Positions 26,851-40,190 of a stretch of DNA of 64,000 bases are shown piece by piece; positions within the stretch are counted from its first letter, which is position 1, and each line of letters begins with the position of its first letter. The notes beneath the pieces were generated by a model. That model made no database searches. It had not been told where the DNA came from and was given only the letters and a program-made list of their open reading frames with translations. This DNA comes from Branchiostoma belcheri (Eukaryota; Chordata; Leptocardii; Amphioxiformes; Branchiostomatidae): positions 2,857,209-2,921,208 of the forward strand of contig NW_017804353.1 of the NCBI RefSeq assembly GCF_001625305.1, in the 5' to 3' direction. A program made the position numbers and the translations under genes.

Positions 26851-29017
26851 AATTTTTTTACCTACTTTTCCCGTGTATTCCCGCATTAGACTCTGAAACT
26901 ATCGAAGCAAATAAATCCCCAATAGCATCCGGCTACCGAGAGAGTCTAATAGTCCTTTTTTTCTATCATCAGTGATCCATCTATCATGTAGAATCATGTT
27001 TAAATCCCGTTCCCTTGTACGCGGACTTGCTACATTTCCCTTGGGTGGATCCAAGAATAGAAGCTGTCTTAGAGAGCCTTATACCTGACTGGCAACGGGT
27101 TACTCATACACACAGATAACGAGACGCAAGGGAACATCACAGGATAAGGTTTTCGAGATGCAATCAGTCTTTTGAACACCTTACAACATATCACAATCCA
27201 GCATCAAATCTCCAACCGGTCTGTTTGGTGAGTGAGCGAATGTTAGAGCTCTATTGTACGCTTGTGTCCTTTCGAGCTTAGTACAGGTCATGGAGATAAA
27301 CCAGAGGTACAAATTATAGTGATATCTTACTCCTACTAAACAGACTGATGTGAAGTTCTATGTAAAGGTTCAATTTGTTTTCGTTCTTATGGCAGCTCTA
27401 GATGTATGAAAATTCGGGGATTATGATACATGGTCTGTCTAGATCCGTAGGCAAAAGGAATATGAGTTTTTTCTATTTCTTCTGAAATTTTTCTCATGAA
27501 ATCTGTCCGCCATTTCGTCATTTATATTTTGATTTTGTGTATCAATCTGTGTAATGTTGAAGTTGATGTGAACCCCGTAAGAGTACGATATAAATAAAGG
27601 GTGTCCAAATTAAGAGAATAAAGAGCTTGCTGAGCTTACAGGCAGAAGAATAAGGCTGACTGTGATGGCAATCTGTAGCTACACTGCCTCCATCCCACAG
27701 GCAATGAAGCTGCGTGTAAACTGTTTAAGTTCATTTTGCGAACACGAACCAGTCATTGCCAACTCCATCGGACTTAATTGGCGACTGCCTGTATCTCAAT
27801 CCCGCCCTCCTTATCTTCAGCTTTCCTCCCTGCCCTTCGCTGATCTCAGACCGTGAAATGTGCTGCCCGTGGACCATCAAATGACGGCGCACCGTGCGTG
27901 GAGTGGTACATAAGCGTCCGGCAGCAGTAATTATAACGGCAATGTTGTAATCTGCTGCCGCTACAGGAGAGACTGTTCCAGACGGAACAGACTAATGAGT
28001 CGGTCCGGTTGTGCCCGCAAACCCTATTATTTGTACAAGACCTCATTTGCCAGGCAGACTCGCAGGCACCCGGGAACCGCGGATTCAATTGACACAATGA
28101 ATCGATCCCGGCGATGGAAACATCACTTATTTGATTCCTGCATCCGGCATGAAGGATGGACGCCGGGAACTCTTTTAACCCGCCGATCCCGAATGTCAAA
28201 ACTTTTCATGGACGAAATTGTTTCTGGTTTATAAGTACGACTGGTGCTATGGCAGTCGGCCATCGACTTGAAGATTTAAGAGTTTCATTTCTAGGCACAA
28301 CATACATATGTAATACTAATGTTTCCTCTGTATGTATTTCTCTGTGAGATTGCTTTTTTGTGTTGAAATCAAATACTCTTCGGACGTACCTTATATAGAT
28401 CCTTATATAGATACTAAGTTATTGCAGCCAGTGTGTTACTCAGAAGGGCGGTTATACTGGTTACTCAGACACATGTACAGAAGCTGGTGTGTTACACCAA
28501 AGTAGCGGTTATAAAGGCCATGCATATACAAGTACTGATTTTTTTAAGTTGATTGAACAATTAATTGGTGAATATTTTGACTTGCCAGGCAAGTATGAAT
28601 ACGCTGCACCGTAACGTGTGATGATCCCAAAGTGAACAGAATATAGCCTACCAATTCACTTCTCGAAACAACTACCTTAAAATGTTTATCATTCAATCCA
28701 CAAGTCTAATAGAGTATCGTGCGCGTAACTAGGTAGTAAACTGCCGGCGCGCATGAGAGTACGGATATGAGTTTAACTGATAAAGTACCCAGATGGCCGG
28801 GAAGTTCGTTAACCATAGTCTATTGGGCACGTTTGATGAGCGCACTAAGACTAGCGGGCGTGACAAATTCAACACCTTCTGTGATAAACAGGCAGAAATG
28901 CTTCGTAAACGTTACTGTTTATAGTGGTTTATAGTCGTCTAGGTGTAACAGATTAAGCCGTGCACTGCTATAATGGCATATCAAATGGCATAGCTATTTT
29001 ACAGTTTTTCATCATGA
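26851..29017. other. Gene-free stretch with a GC-rich islet
   Basis: Islet at about 27.84-28.20 kb. A ~55-bp tandem duplication sharing GTGTGTTAC and GCGGTTATA lies at about 28426-28520. No gene seen. Confidence 0.45.
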
Positions 29018-29040
29018 AACACACACATATCCAAACTCAC

Positions 29041-29075
<35 letters not shown>

Positions 29076-29160
29076 AACACAAACACGCACACAAAGAGAG
29101 AGGGGGAGGTATTTTGTATGTAATGTTTGATAAAGTTCACACACACACACACACACACAC
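29018..29160. repeat. (CA)n tracts
   Basis: Two CA blocks (about 29018-29093 and 29139-29160), separated by a GA/GGGG-rich segment. Confidence 0.93.
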
Positions 29161-32100
29161 CTCGAAGTACTGATATTTGACAAACCACGTTCCTTACCGA
29201 TCCACCAGAAACCCTTTCTCACAGACATCACGGAGACATCCCACGGTAGATGCGATCTTAATTGGTTTGCACGATTCTAATCTCTCCCTGTCGAAGAAAA
29301 CGACTTTACAGCCAACAACAGAGCAAAGCAAATCTTTTTGTGTTTTCCTACCCAGGCCGGCTCATCATGACTTCTTCTGGGAACCTTCAATCTGGCTGGT
29401 AGAGCGTGGAGACAATCTTGCTATCCTTCCATAAGTCCCAGCCACAAGGTCAAGTTCAAACCGAAGGTCAGAGGAAGGTAATTTCTGGTATGATTGCGTT
29501 CATGTGCAGTGTATCATGTAATAAAATTTGCCGGGGTTGGGCAGCGTAATTGGAACGCGTCTGCGCCAGCGGCTTAAGTTTAATCCGGGTCTGGCGTGTA
29601 TTGATTAAACGGATTAGATGTAAGTAAAAGTGGGGGAACTGATTACATTTTGATCTCTGAATTATCAAAACGCATAAAGGTTACGGTCCGAGTGATGCCC
29701 TTGATAAGCCCCATCATGGTGGCCAGCAATCAATACTCGCTTGGATACACTTAAAAGAGGCTACAAAATATTCAGGGCGATGGGATAGGTAAAACTTGTC
29801 TGTAAACTTTTGGGTAGTATATACTCTTTATTAGTTTACCCTTTGGCACAGTGAAGTAACTGCTGGGTTACCAATTATTTCCTTATTTCAATTATCTATT
29901 TAGTCATAGTAAAATGTTGAACGTCATTAATCATCCTGATGAAGGTGACAGTGGTCGCTGAAAATTTGATTTCTGTGTAATCCCAGTGTTGGCATAAAGT
30001 TCAACATTTTACAACAAAAACACATTGAATAACCTCTCCTTGGGTTCTTGGGCCATCGCCTTGATAGAAATAAGATCCTTGAACTGTAACCTCCGCACGC
30101 GCAGCCTCAATCCTTTAAGACAGCCCTGTTGACCTGTGGGGTCAACCTGCCACTGCGAAGTTCAGGTCTATAGCCCGTAAACCATGGCATAAGCACGGGG
30201 AATACAAATAACAAGGACTTCTCTTCCAACATAGAACAAATCTTTCAAGGACTCATTTTCATTGATTGTTTCATTAAGAAGTCAGTTGTATATTTTGTAA
30301 TCCATATTATAATCGCGCTCATGAGATACCCAAGTTTTTCGCAAATACAGCAATAACAATAGTATGGTACATGTAGGTATGATTTCTTTTATTTGGTTTT
30401 ACCACAATTCTAGCTTGAAGATTGTGGGTTAAAACGAAAGACATTTTCAGTGTTTTTCTATGTTGATCATATTGAAGAGGAAAACGTTGCCAGCAGTTGA
30501 GGGCTACTAAAACTGACTCAGCCATGCCTGCACTCCCTGGGCCTGGGGTTCGATGAAGCAGATCATTTGATTTTGATTTCAAGGCCGAAAGGTTTGAAAT
30601 ATGCTAAGCCAATTATTTCCCTAGCCTTGCAGGTCACTTAATCAGGGCTACATTCTATTAGTTAATCATGGAATTCCGTAGCACGGCGTAAACAGAATAC
30701 GTAATGAGCTTCTTGATTGGCTAAGGACTAATGCATGAAGATAAATCTGCCAAACCCTTACCTTGACCGGGCTTATGGAGTCTTATATCTTTGAGTTTAA
30801 TGTAACTACATGCCCCTGCACTTCACTTTGTCTAAAGCAGCTGTTCGTTTCAAATAGTATATCTAGTTTGATGTTAACCTTCAAATCCCTTTTTCAAGTT
30901 CTCATGTTGAATATTCCTTTAGATTTTGATTTTTTGGCAACTTTTCGTGAGACAATGCAGTAACTGGACTGTGTAGACATCAATATTTCTGCTAGTTGTC
31001 CGCTATTGTGTACGTTATAGTATAAAGATATCTTTATCCTTGTACCAAACTGTATCCCTTGTGATAGCCAGAGGCAGCGAGCTCCCATGTAAGAGTCAGG
31101 ATCAATGATAACGTGCAGGTTGTTGAGGAGTGACGATACCTCGCAGTTTCCATTCAAACCGACAGACGAGATAACTAGACCCGCTCTTTCCGGCTCCCGC
31201 GGGAGCTCTCGGTCCGCTGAACTGTCTGGAGTTCGATCGGTGCTGTAGCTGCCGATGTTCGGGGTAATGAATCAGGTCTGGCCGGGCCGTCTGGCCGGGC
31301 CGCGACTCGTCTGGAATCCCGAGCAGATAATGACCACTTTGTTCTAGTCGGTATGAGCTGTGAAATTGAAGTAATGGGGATACAAAGACTTTAAATGGGT
31401 TGAGGAAACGGCGGTTTTCTTAAATAGCTTTCCTATTGGTAAAGGTAAGGCTCCTATCGGGGGCCTACATGAAAACTATTCATAATGATAATACGTACAG
31501 TTATAAACAAAAGATACCAGCAATGCACAGGCTACAGTAATGGTCCTCATTTAACTTTATACTGATACTAGTTATGATAAAAAGACGTTATTGCTTTTTT
31601 ATTTGACTTAATAGTTTATTTATGGTAATGGCAGTCTTACCATGGGAGGGCCGTCCTAAGCTGCAATTATCTGTTCTTGTGAGTTAAAAAAAAAGGACCC
31701 TGGCGGCGTGCCACGCTTTTAACATCGAGCAATTGAGCCTGATTTACTCCGCACTTTGCCGGCACCAGCAGCTCATTCTTGGCATTGTTACAAAAGAGCC
31801 TGTCGCTATGCCGGTCTAGAAAAGGCCAGGCGGCGCCGCAGACAATAGATCGAACAGAGCGCTGACAGGGAAAGTCTATGGGCGGAACTGTGGAACTACA
31901 ATGAAGCATGGAATGTGAAAAAGGTCTGTGATGTTGGCCTTTACTGAGCAATGTGCTTAAAGAAAAGGCGGAACGATGTGACGGATGGGCCCGGAAGATA
32001 TTTGTCAGGCTGCACAGTGGAGTCTGCCGCTATGGTTCAAACGAGAGGTGTCCTATGGGTCTTTGCCTGCCTTAAGGAGGGTCGTCATCTCTTAAGATGA

Positions 32101-32704
32101 CAAATTGTTTCTAGACATGTCAGCCACTACTTGAAGGTACAACATGTCAAGAAGTCACCGTTTACTTATTCCGAACACGGCGTGGCTGCTAATCATGCTT
32201 TCTCTGAAGCCTTAAAAACTGTCCACGGGGAGGGCTTGATGGAAGGGACGTGGAGGCAAGTCCAGAAGGTTACAGTATTGATAGAATAACAGCTAAGCTT
32301 TCATTCTTCTGACGTCCTCTGCTGACTAATCGGGATAAAAGCACCAGCTGGAGACTGCCAGAGGAGAGGTCCGACCTCCCCGGCAGCTAACAGAGGGAGG
32401 GGGGTGATTCTGTGTATTTCACTCTTCCCTAACGGTCTGCCCTTGCCTTCATCTTGCCCAGAGCCAGATGAAAATGGGTTTGAGGAAGTTTGTAAGTGGT
32501 AATGCGGGGCACTACGCGGCAAATCCCGGCGCTGTGGGCGGAGGGGCATTACCGGGATGGATGTGCTGGGTTACTGCTTTGTTCCGCATGAGTTATGGCT
32601 GTCTTTGCACTTTTGCCATTATGACTGCTGTAGACGGGTTTTCATGCATGCCGGGTGTAATGCAAAAAATGTAAGGATCTGATTTCAAGTCCTTTGAAGT
32701 TTCA
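29161..32704. other. Gene-free stretch
   Basis: Contains the inverted repeat at 29909-30012, a 16-bp palindrome ATAAAGATATCTTTAT near 31.02 kb, and GC-rich patches at about 31.18-31.33 and 32.33-32.55 kb. No gene supported. Confidence 0.45.
29909..30012. repeat. Inverted-repeat element with hammerhead-like core
   Basis: Perfect 14-bp inverted ends GTAAAATGTTGAAC (29909-29922) and its complement (29999-30012). Between them lie CTGATGA (29936-29942) and GAAA (29960-29963), separated by a segment that can form a short bulged stem. CTGATGA-stem-GAAA is the hammerhead ribozyme core and also a common phrase in retroelement ends. The matching cleavage strand was not found. Confidence 0.45.
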
Positions 32705-33070
32705 CACTACATAAATATTATAGCTAAATAAATGGTATGTATGTATGTATGTATATACATATATCCTACAATATATCGTATACATCTAATCTATATACAT
32801 ATTTAAGCTTAATAAATCGGTATATATACATAACCGTTCTACTTGCCACAAGCTTACATATTGTTTTCCCTTGAAGCATATATAAAGAATATATACATAT
32901 CTAATCTAGATACATATCTAAGCTAAATAAATGGTCTTAAAATATCTACAGAATCTAATCTATGTACACATTTAAGCTTAATAAATCGGTATATATACAT
33001 ACCATTTATTCAGCTACTGCCTTGAACTTGCCACATACATGTAAGCGTAATATTGATTTCTCTTAAAGCA
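32705..33070. repeat. AT-rich tandem duplication with (TATG)n
   Basis: A ~170-bp unit containing TTTAAGCTTAATAAATCGGT and TATATATACATA occurs twice (about 32784 and 32953). It starts with AATAAATGGTATGTATGTAT, a LINE-tail-like AATAAA plus TATG repeat. Confidence 0.8.
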
Positions 33071-34550
33071 TACATCAGAGATTTACTGATGCCATCGATA
33101 GAAGTAAGAGTATCCCCGGTAAGAATTAGTCAGGCAATTCCTCATTCCCCATATCTAGTCGAACATGAAGTAGCGCCCATTATATTGTGTGCCAAAAAAG
33201 CAATCAAATTTCCATCATTTACCATTCAAACAAGCAGCTTCTGGATGGCATTTGTCAGTACGGATGTACACGCACATACACGCCGTAGTGTTGTAAAGTA
33301 CATTTTGTTCGTAATCAAGGAGTCAAATTGAAAAGTGCTCCAACAACATTCCACCCTCTACAATCTGACAGCGTGTTTCATAACTCTTCACTAACCTTAA
33401 TTTGGAAACGATTTTGACGAACGTTTTACGGTAACTTAATTTGTATGACCTTTTGCCAGACTAACGTGCTGTTATGATATTACCTTTCCGATTCGTTAGA
33501 GGAAGATTACATGAAGCCATCATCTGTCACACAGTTCACCCGTCATTTCGTGACGCTACCTGGCAATATTCGTATCCTCAGTAAGTTTGCTCTAAAGTTT
33601 CAAACATAAATCTAGATTCAATTTAGATGGTAAGAATCATAGAACATTATACTAGCTACTATGATAGCAGCTTGCAATAAAATGTAAGGGTAACCAGGCT
33701 TAGTTATGGGTTGCAGAAGAAGTTAATTGCCTTTTTTCTTCAAATACCATGAATACAGAAGTAGAGGCTTAAGGATCCAGGCTTAGTCTGATGAAATATT
33801 CACGTCCCCGGATGTCACAAAAGGACAGATTTATCAACCAACGCGTATCAACGACTCCACATTTGAGTGGCATTTGATTATGACTCGTTATTAATTTACT
33901 TGATTAGGCAAACGTTAAGCACGTCAAGGATTTGTCGTTACCTGGCGTTCAGTTCTCCACGCACCATACCATGTTTGCAACATGAGTCTATCAACATTAT
34001 TCTACTTTTAACACCTATGTACTGTAGAAGACATTGACAGCCCGCCTCGGTGCTAAGCACTGAAATGCGGTGAAGATGATGATGATGAGCACCTATGTTG
34101 GTAGGGTTTCGCTAGATGATCCTAAACCTATACATTCATAATAAAAACAACAAATCTTGACAAACTTCATTAAGCCTTTCGGAACATGCCTAGTATCAAG
34201 TATATGTTTGATTTGATGCTCCTATCAAGATGGCTAGAAAAACATGTGTACCTGAAGTATTTAAGCGTCGACTTTCAGTTTAGTTATAGATTCCTTTCGA
34301 ACATAAGTCACAACGAAATACTGATTGTCATCTGTTTGCCAATCTAGGCCAGATAGGTAGTTTACCGATGATCTCTCGCACCCGGCGCCTCACACAGTTA
34401 TTAGGAGGCTTGCCAAGTTATGCTAGTAGGAACCTCTGGCGTGGAGGTGCCTTAGTAAACAGCCTAGCCGTTTGCCGCGGCACGTTCCTGTATAACTACA
34501 TCACCGGCAGTCATCAGGAGGAAACACTGCCTCACACATGTCATCAGCGC
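33071..34550. other. Gene-free stretch
   Basis: No coding or RNA feature recognised; a short GATGAT run lies near 34.08 kb. Confidence 0.45.
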
Positions 34551-34643
34551 CGTTACTCAGGCAGACGTGATGGGGAGTACCGTTAGTCAGTAAGACGTGA
34601 TGGGGAGTACCGTTAGTCAGTAAGACGTGATGGGGAGTACCGT
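34551..34643. repeat. 30-bp minisatellite, 3 copies
   Basis: Near-identical units containing AGACGTGATGGGGAGTACCG. High identity suggests recent expansion. Confidence 0.93.
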
Positions 34644-37539
34644 CTTCTGATCACCGCGTCACCGCCGTGTTTAACCTTCACGGCAGGACGGGCCTTCAGT
34701 AACGGGGGGTTAATGATCTATCATGACCAGGCCTCGTGCGCCGGTGGTGGATGGCATTAATGATGGGTAGTACGCGCCATGATCGCAGTGTATTCTATTA
34801 GAATCTGTACTTGTGTAACGAAGTTTGTTGATGAAGGCGTCATTTTGGACAATTTAGGAGGCAGAGTTAAATTGATATAGCAGCTTGAATTCTCACACAC
34901 ATATTGGTACTTATATGGTATTAGTACAATATAATAAAACCTACTTCACTGATGAAATCCCAATACTATTATTTCAGATGCTGCAGAATATATCCAGGCA
35001 ACAATCCGTTACTGATAAAATCCCCGACAATCGTATATCAGAAACAAACCAATCAGAAAAAACAAGGGCATCCTAACAACTTCTGCTACATTTTGGTGCC
35101 GTTTTATTTCCTACTTATGATGTAATTCATTTGGTGTTCTTAACATTTTGTTACGAAGAGTGTAATTCAGCATGTGGCTGCTATGACTTTTGCCAATAAA
35201 TCATCATCATCACCAGCATACACTGCAACCAGGTCCAATAATGCTTTACCATCGGTTCCCACCAATGTCACAGACCAGGGTCATGATACTATCGATGGTC
35301 GTCGAGCTTCTGTGGAATACATTATCCTCTCACATACACCGGGATCAGTGACTTAACGATGCTGCTGCCCTGCAGTCCCATCTGCAATATGTCGATCCTC
35401 TATCCAATATTGAATTCGCGATGGTTCCTGTACCGCTAACCATATAGGGATCCCTGAAATGGTCAATTCAATTCTGCATTGTCTTACACGTTCTCATCAC
35501 TATGCACGGTGCAGAGCACGGTATACATATTTGATACGCGCCGAGACAAAACATAATACCACAAATGTTACAAGCACAGGACGAAGTTTGTGTTCCCCTC
35601 CGCAAATGTTGAGTTTCCCCCTGCAGGCCTCAACGCTGCGACAATTTTGTAATCAGTCAAATGCCAACCCCACAGCACATAACTCCGGAGACCATGTGAT
35701 TATGTTTAGCTGGCATAGATGGATCTGGTACTCAGTGGTGTGCAGTATAAATGTAAAATACCCAAGTGATATCTTCTTTCCCTGCTGTTTTTCATGTTTT
35801 TGTGCTCCAGAGATTGGGTGGTAGCGTTACGACGCTGGGTCTATGGGGAAGCTAGCCAAGGTCCATTGAATAAAGCAATTACGCTGAAAAAATACGATTG
35901 TCAATTAATTGGAACTTAATGTCGTACGCAACCCTGTTCTGAATTATTGACGAGAACTGAAAGAACCGTGACCGTCCATAACCGGGCGTCGTTTGCCCAA
36001 AATCATATCTCCATCCCACAAATCATACTACATAGATTGCTCGGGGGAAATTATGCTTCATTGCCGTCTTCCCTCACAGGGCACCAGGCATACAAGGGAT
36101 GATGAATAAGTCAATTAGTTTCAATTAGATCTTCCGCTTCATACTACAGGAATAAGAATAGAAACCGTGGGACTCACCTACATCCCAGAAAGAACCCCTT
36201 CCCTGGTCCCAAGCAGATCCCAGGCGGGGACGCGAATTTGTAGGCAGCTCCGCGGGCAACTGCTGTCCAATTTCTGGTGAAATGTCCTTCCGTTCGCTGT
36301 CCTTGGTACACGGTACGGGAAACCTCTGGAGATATTAAAGCAGTGTTCGGTTAAGTCAGGATAAGTGTGTGTCCGCTGTACAGTAGAGACAGTGGGATGG
36401 CCGGATCGTCCGTCACTATCAACGTACCGCTCAGTGTGTGACTTCTGAGATGGGACCACGGGCCGTACCATGTGAGAGATGGGGAGGTACAGGACTCATC
36501 ATTAATAGGCTCCCCAACGTCTTTCAGACACTGTTTGTTAATGTGTATAATACAACCAACTAACACACGTAATAGTGACAAAGCACAAGTGAGTTATAAA
36601 GTGTACAAAGTAGCATATTTTCATAATTTGAGATAGATACATCAATGCAAAACGATGATGACTGCATTGCACTTCAAACATTGCCTCAGGAATCTGCCTT
36701 TTCAGAAATGCCATTAGACATTACACACGGGATTAGCGTACAGCAAGCACACGAAAAAAGTGCTGTTGCAACGAGTACAGAATTAAGTTATATTACCACT
36801 CAATTTAATTTTCTGTACGTAGAAACATTTGATGAACTATACACTGTACATTTTTGAGATCTTAACGTTGCAGTATGCAGTATCAATGTGTCCTTCGCTC
36901 ATAACTTTGAAAATGTATAAGTACAATTTGGCAATAATAATCTGCCGTTATCCACAAAGCCCGCTCTGCCTCCACGGCTGAGAATAACCCTTCTTCATTA
37001 TAGGCGCTACGTGAAAGATTCCCTCTCAGTTGATACGAACAAAGAACAATGAGTTTCCATGATAATGATAATCTACCATACCGTTGTTCTCTGCACTGCC
37101 GCTACTGGTCCTAACCTCCTCATCAGTATTCCTGGGCGCTCCTGCGGCTTGTACGGGATGACTGATGACTCTGACCCTGTTCCGGGTACCTCGGCCAGGG
37201 CAGATGAAGACCGTGTGTGCTCTCCAATTAATTTATTGGTTATTGCAGGCCGATCTAATGCACGATGAAAAGACGGGTCAGAGGTCAAGGGTCGACAAAA
37301 GGTAGGGGTCAAAGGTGCCGTGAGGGGAATTTGGTAAAGAAGTTCTTTACAATCAAAGGTGGCAGTTGTGATACACTTAGCAAAATGCCGATACAGATAT
37401 GGGGCAGTGCAGAAGATCTGAACATATTAGAGTCGTATCTGTGATATGTTTATGCTGCATAATGTACTTTCTTTATTAGTTTGTCATAGGCAATACAAAA
37501 CCGTCTAATGGTAAGCAAGAGTTGCATACTATCATTTAG
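34644..37539. other. Gene-free stretch
   Basis: A GC-rich patch with TTAATGAT-type words at about 34.67-34.76 kb, and an AATAAATCATCATCATCAC LINE-tail-like end near 35.20 kb. No gene supported. Confidence 0.45.
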
Positions 37540-37622
37540 AGTTTCTCTCATTTGTGTAAAAAACGTCCATCCTAGATTCTTGTTACAATCGTTGTGCAAT
37601 AAACTTTGACTTGACTTGACTT
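37540..37622 (+). mobile_element. LINE 3'-end fragment with (CTTGA)n tail
   Basis: CAATAAACTTTGACTTGACT followed by further TTGAC units: AATAAA next to a pentamer repeat, the same design as the intact LINE at 61.3 kb. The body is unrecognisable. Confidence 0.55.
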
Positions 37623-39183
37623 GTATTAGTGCATGTACATCCACCTCTCCAGGTTACCATGCAGCCTGAATACTTCATCAGAGTTCATTACCTTCTACCA
37701 GAGGGCGCCTCACGATCCATCAGCTGACGCGGCTCATCGGAGATACAATTAAACGGGATCCTCTCTGATCAGGGACCGAACCCACCGGGACGTCTTCGCG
37801 GTACATACAGCATCTTAAAGACACCAGGGAGAGTCTTAATGAAGGGTGGGGCGCCTCGAGTCTGTCTGAGGGACTCATGGTCCTCCCATGCACGTCTCTT
37901 TGGGAAAATTCTGTAGTTTTATAACGTTACCTACAGGTCTGCCTACAGTGGATTCTAATCAACGTCGCCATATTTCAGTAAAAACACTGCGGAAAGTCGG
38001 TATAATTAAGATATGCTGATTGTTATTCTACATTTGTGTTATCTCAATTTCGGGCCCGGGGTTTCCTCCAGGGCATATTGAAAAAAGCCAGTAGGTGACA
38101 TGTTTCCCCCCTTCGAAATAGAATAAACAAACAGACAACAAGCTCAAAGAGAAATTCACTGGTGCGTGTTACTCATATGAAACATGCGTGAAGAGTATAC
38201 TGGTGACAGACTTGTGAGGGAATATGACAGGGCAATGTTTTAGTTGGAAAATGGCGGTGTAATGTCTTTTCACACTTGTGTATAATAGACATAATTCTTT
38301 ATCAGACTGCTTTATTAGGAATAAGTACATGTAGGTAACAACTCAATCAAGAGTCAAATGGAAATGAAAGTGTTTCTCGTCAGACAATTTTCATTCCAGT
38401 GGGATGCCTTAAAATGAACATCTAGGTCTGTGCCTGTTTGGCCGCTGCTTTATTGATGTTTTCCCCCATCTAATTCAATACTCCGCTATCATGTGTTCTA
38501 AATGGTTAGTAAATCTTCTCACGAACTAGGGCAGCCGCGGGTTTTCTCGACGATAAAAGCCAGAATAATGGTGCCTCACGGACACGGTGTGTAAGAATCA
38601 GCGTAGGTTGATTGGATCGAATCAGATGTTTGAGAGAATCTGAACATCTTTGATATTTATGTTTTTAATATTTTTAGTTTTTATTTATTATTTTAGTCTA
38701 TATTATATTATATCATTTCAGTAATATCTGGTTAATGATCACCAGTCTGTAGGGCTACATGGGTCTACTTACTTTTCAACCACCGAGACTCAATATTTAC
38801 AATATTTACTCAATATTTACAAAACATTCGCACGTCATATCCATTTCCCCCACAGGTATACACCAAGTTTTGATCTGGAGTTGAATCCACTGACCTAAAA
38901 ACGACAAATCCGGAATGGTCCCACCGTGCTGAGAAGCCTAGGGGCCATACGATATCATACGGGCTGCTGAAAAGTCTTACGTTTCTCCAGGGACATCTCC
39001 ATCACAGACACAATCATCTCTGTCTAAATCTTACAGCTCACCTGGACGGTAAGATCTCCCCGAAGGACGGCCATGCAGACGGCAGTCCAAGACCCACAAT
39101 TAGTCGGAGTGCCGTTTTATTGATCGGATCTGCCGGTCAGGATCCCACAGGAGACGTTCTGTGGCCGCTGAGTCCCTCCTAAA
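37623..39183. other. Gene-free stretch with GC-rich patches
   Basis: Patches at about 37.69-37.86 and 39.04-39.18 kb share loose GATC..GGGACC-type words; a very AT-rich block lies at 38.64-38.73 kb. No gene supported. Confidence 0.45.
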
Positions 39184-40190
39184 CCTGACGATAAGCTTGT
39201 GGAAGCCTCTGGATGTGTTCTTTACACGGCTGAATACTCCAGCTAGATGAACAGGAGCTCTTGTGTCTGCTGTGTCGCAATATTTTCAAAAGTCTGTTAT
39301 CCTGGTACTGCTAGCCAGGTAGGATTTAGATCTGTGTGGGTTGGCTCTTGAACCTTCCTTAATGTAATGATGAGCCTGTGGAAGCTTCTGGATGTGTTCT
39401 TTACACGGGTGGATACTCCATGGATCCAGTTAAATGAGCTAGAGCTCTTTCTGTCTGCGTTGCGATATTTTCATAATAGTCTACCAGCCAGATACTGCTA
39501 GCCAGGTTGGAATTAGATCTGGCTGAGTAGGTTCTAAACCTGACGATGAGCCGGTGGAAGCTTGTGGATGTGTTTTTACACGGTTGGATACTCCTAGACG
39601 AGCCAGAGCTTTCTGTCTGTGTTTTAATCATTTTCTGAGTGTGACAGTCTAGACTTCGAGTCAGAAAGAATATAGTATAGATCAATATATATTGGCTATT
39701 CCACCCTGGATTTGAAGATGAGCCTATTGAAGCTTCTGGATGTTTTCTTTACACGGTGGATACTCCAGCTAGATGTGCCAAAGCTCTTTCGGTCTGCTGT
39801 GCCGTGATATTTTCATAATAGTTTTCTAGCCAGACAAATTAGCCCATGTACCTTCCTAAATCTGATAAAGAACATGTGGAAGCCTCTGGGTGGGTTCTTT
39901 GCACGGTTGGATATTTCAGATGATAGGCTAGATGAGCCTGAGCTTTCCGTCTGCATGTGGAGTGATATTTTAATGATAGTCTAGACTGCAAATCATACAG
40001 AATATAGATCTGTGAAAGTTGCCTCCTGTACATTCCTGAATCTGCCAATCTGGGTGTGTTCTTTATTGGGTAAACAAGTCAGCTAGATGAGGCTTTCTGT
40101 CTGCGTTGTGATAATTTCCAAAGCCTTACAGTCTGGACTGCAAATCAGATAGAATATACATCTGTGTGAGCTGGCCTGTGTCTATCGAGA
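39184..40190. repeat. Degenerate ~170-bp satellite, six copies
   Basis: Six diverged units begin near 39184, 39367, 39540, 39716, 39863 and 40035. Shared blocks are GATGAGCCTGTGGAAGCTTC, TGGATGTGTTCTTTACACGG, GGATACTCCAGCTAGATGAG and CTTTCTGTCTG. Open frames inside are not conserved between copies. Confidence 0.9.
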
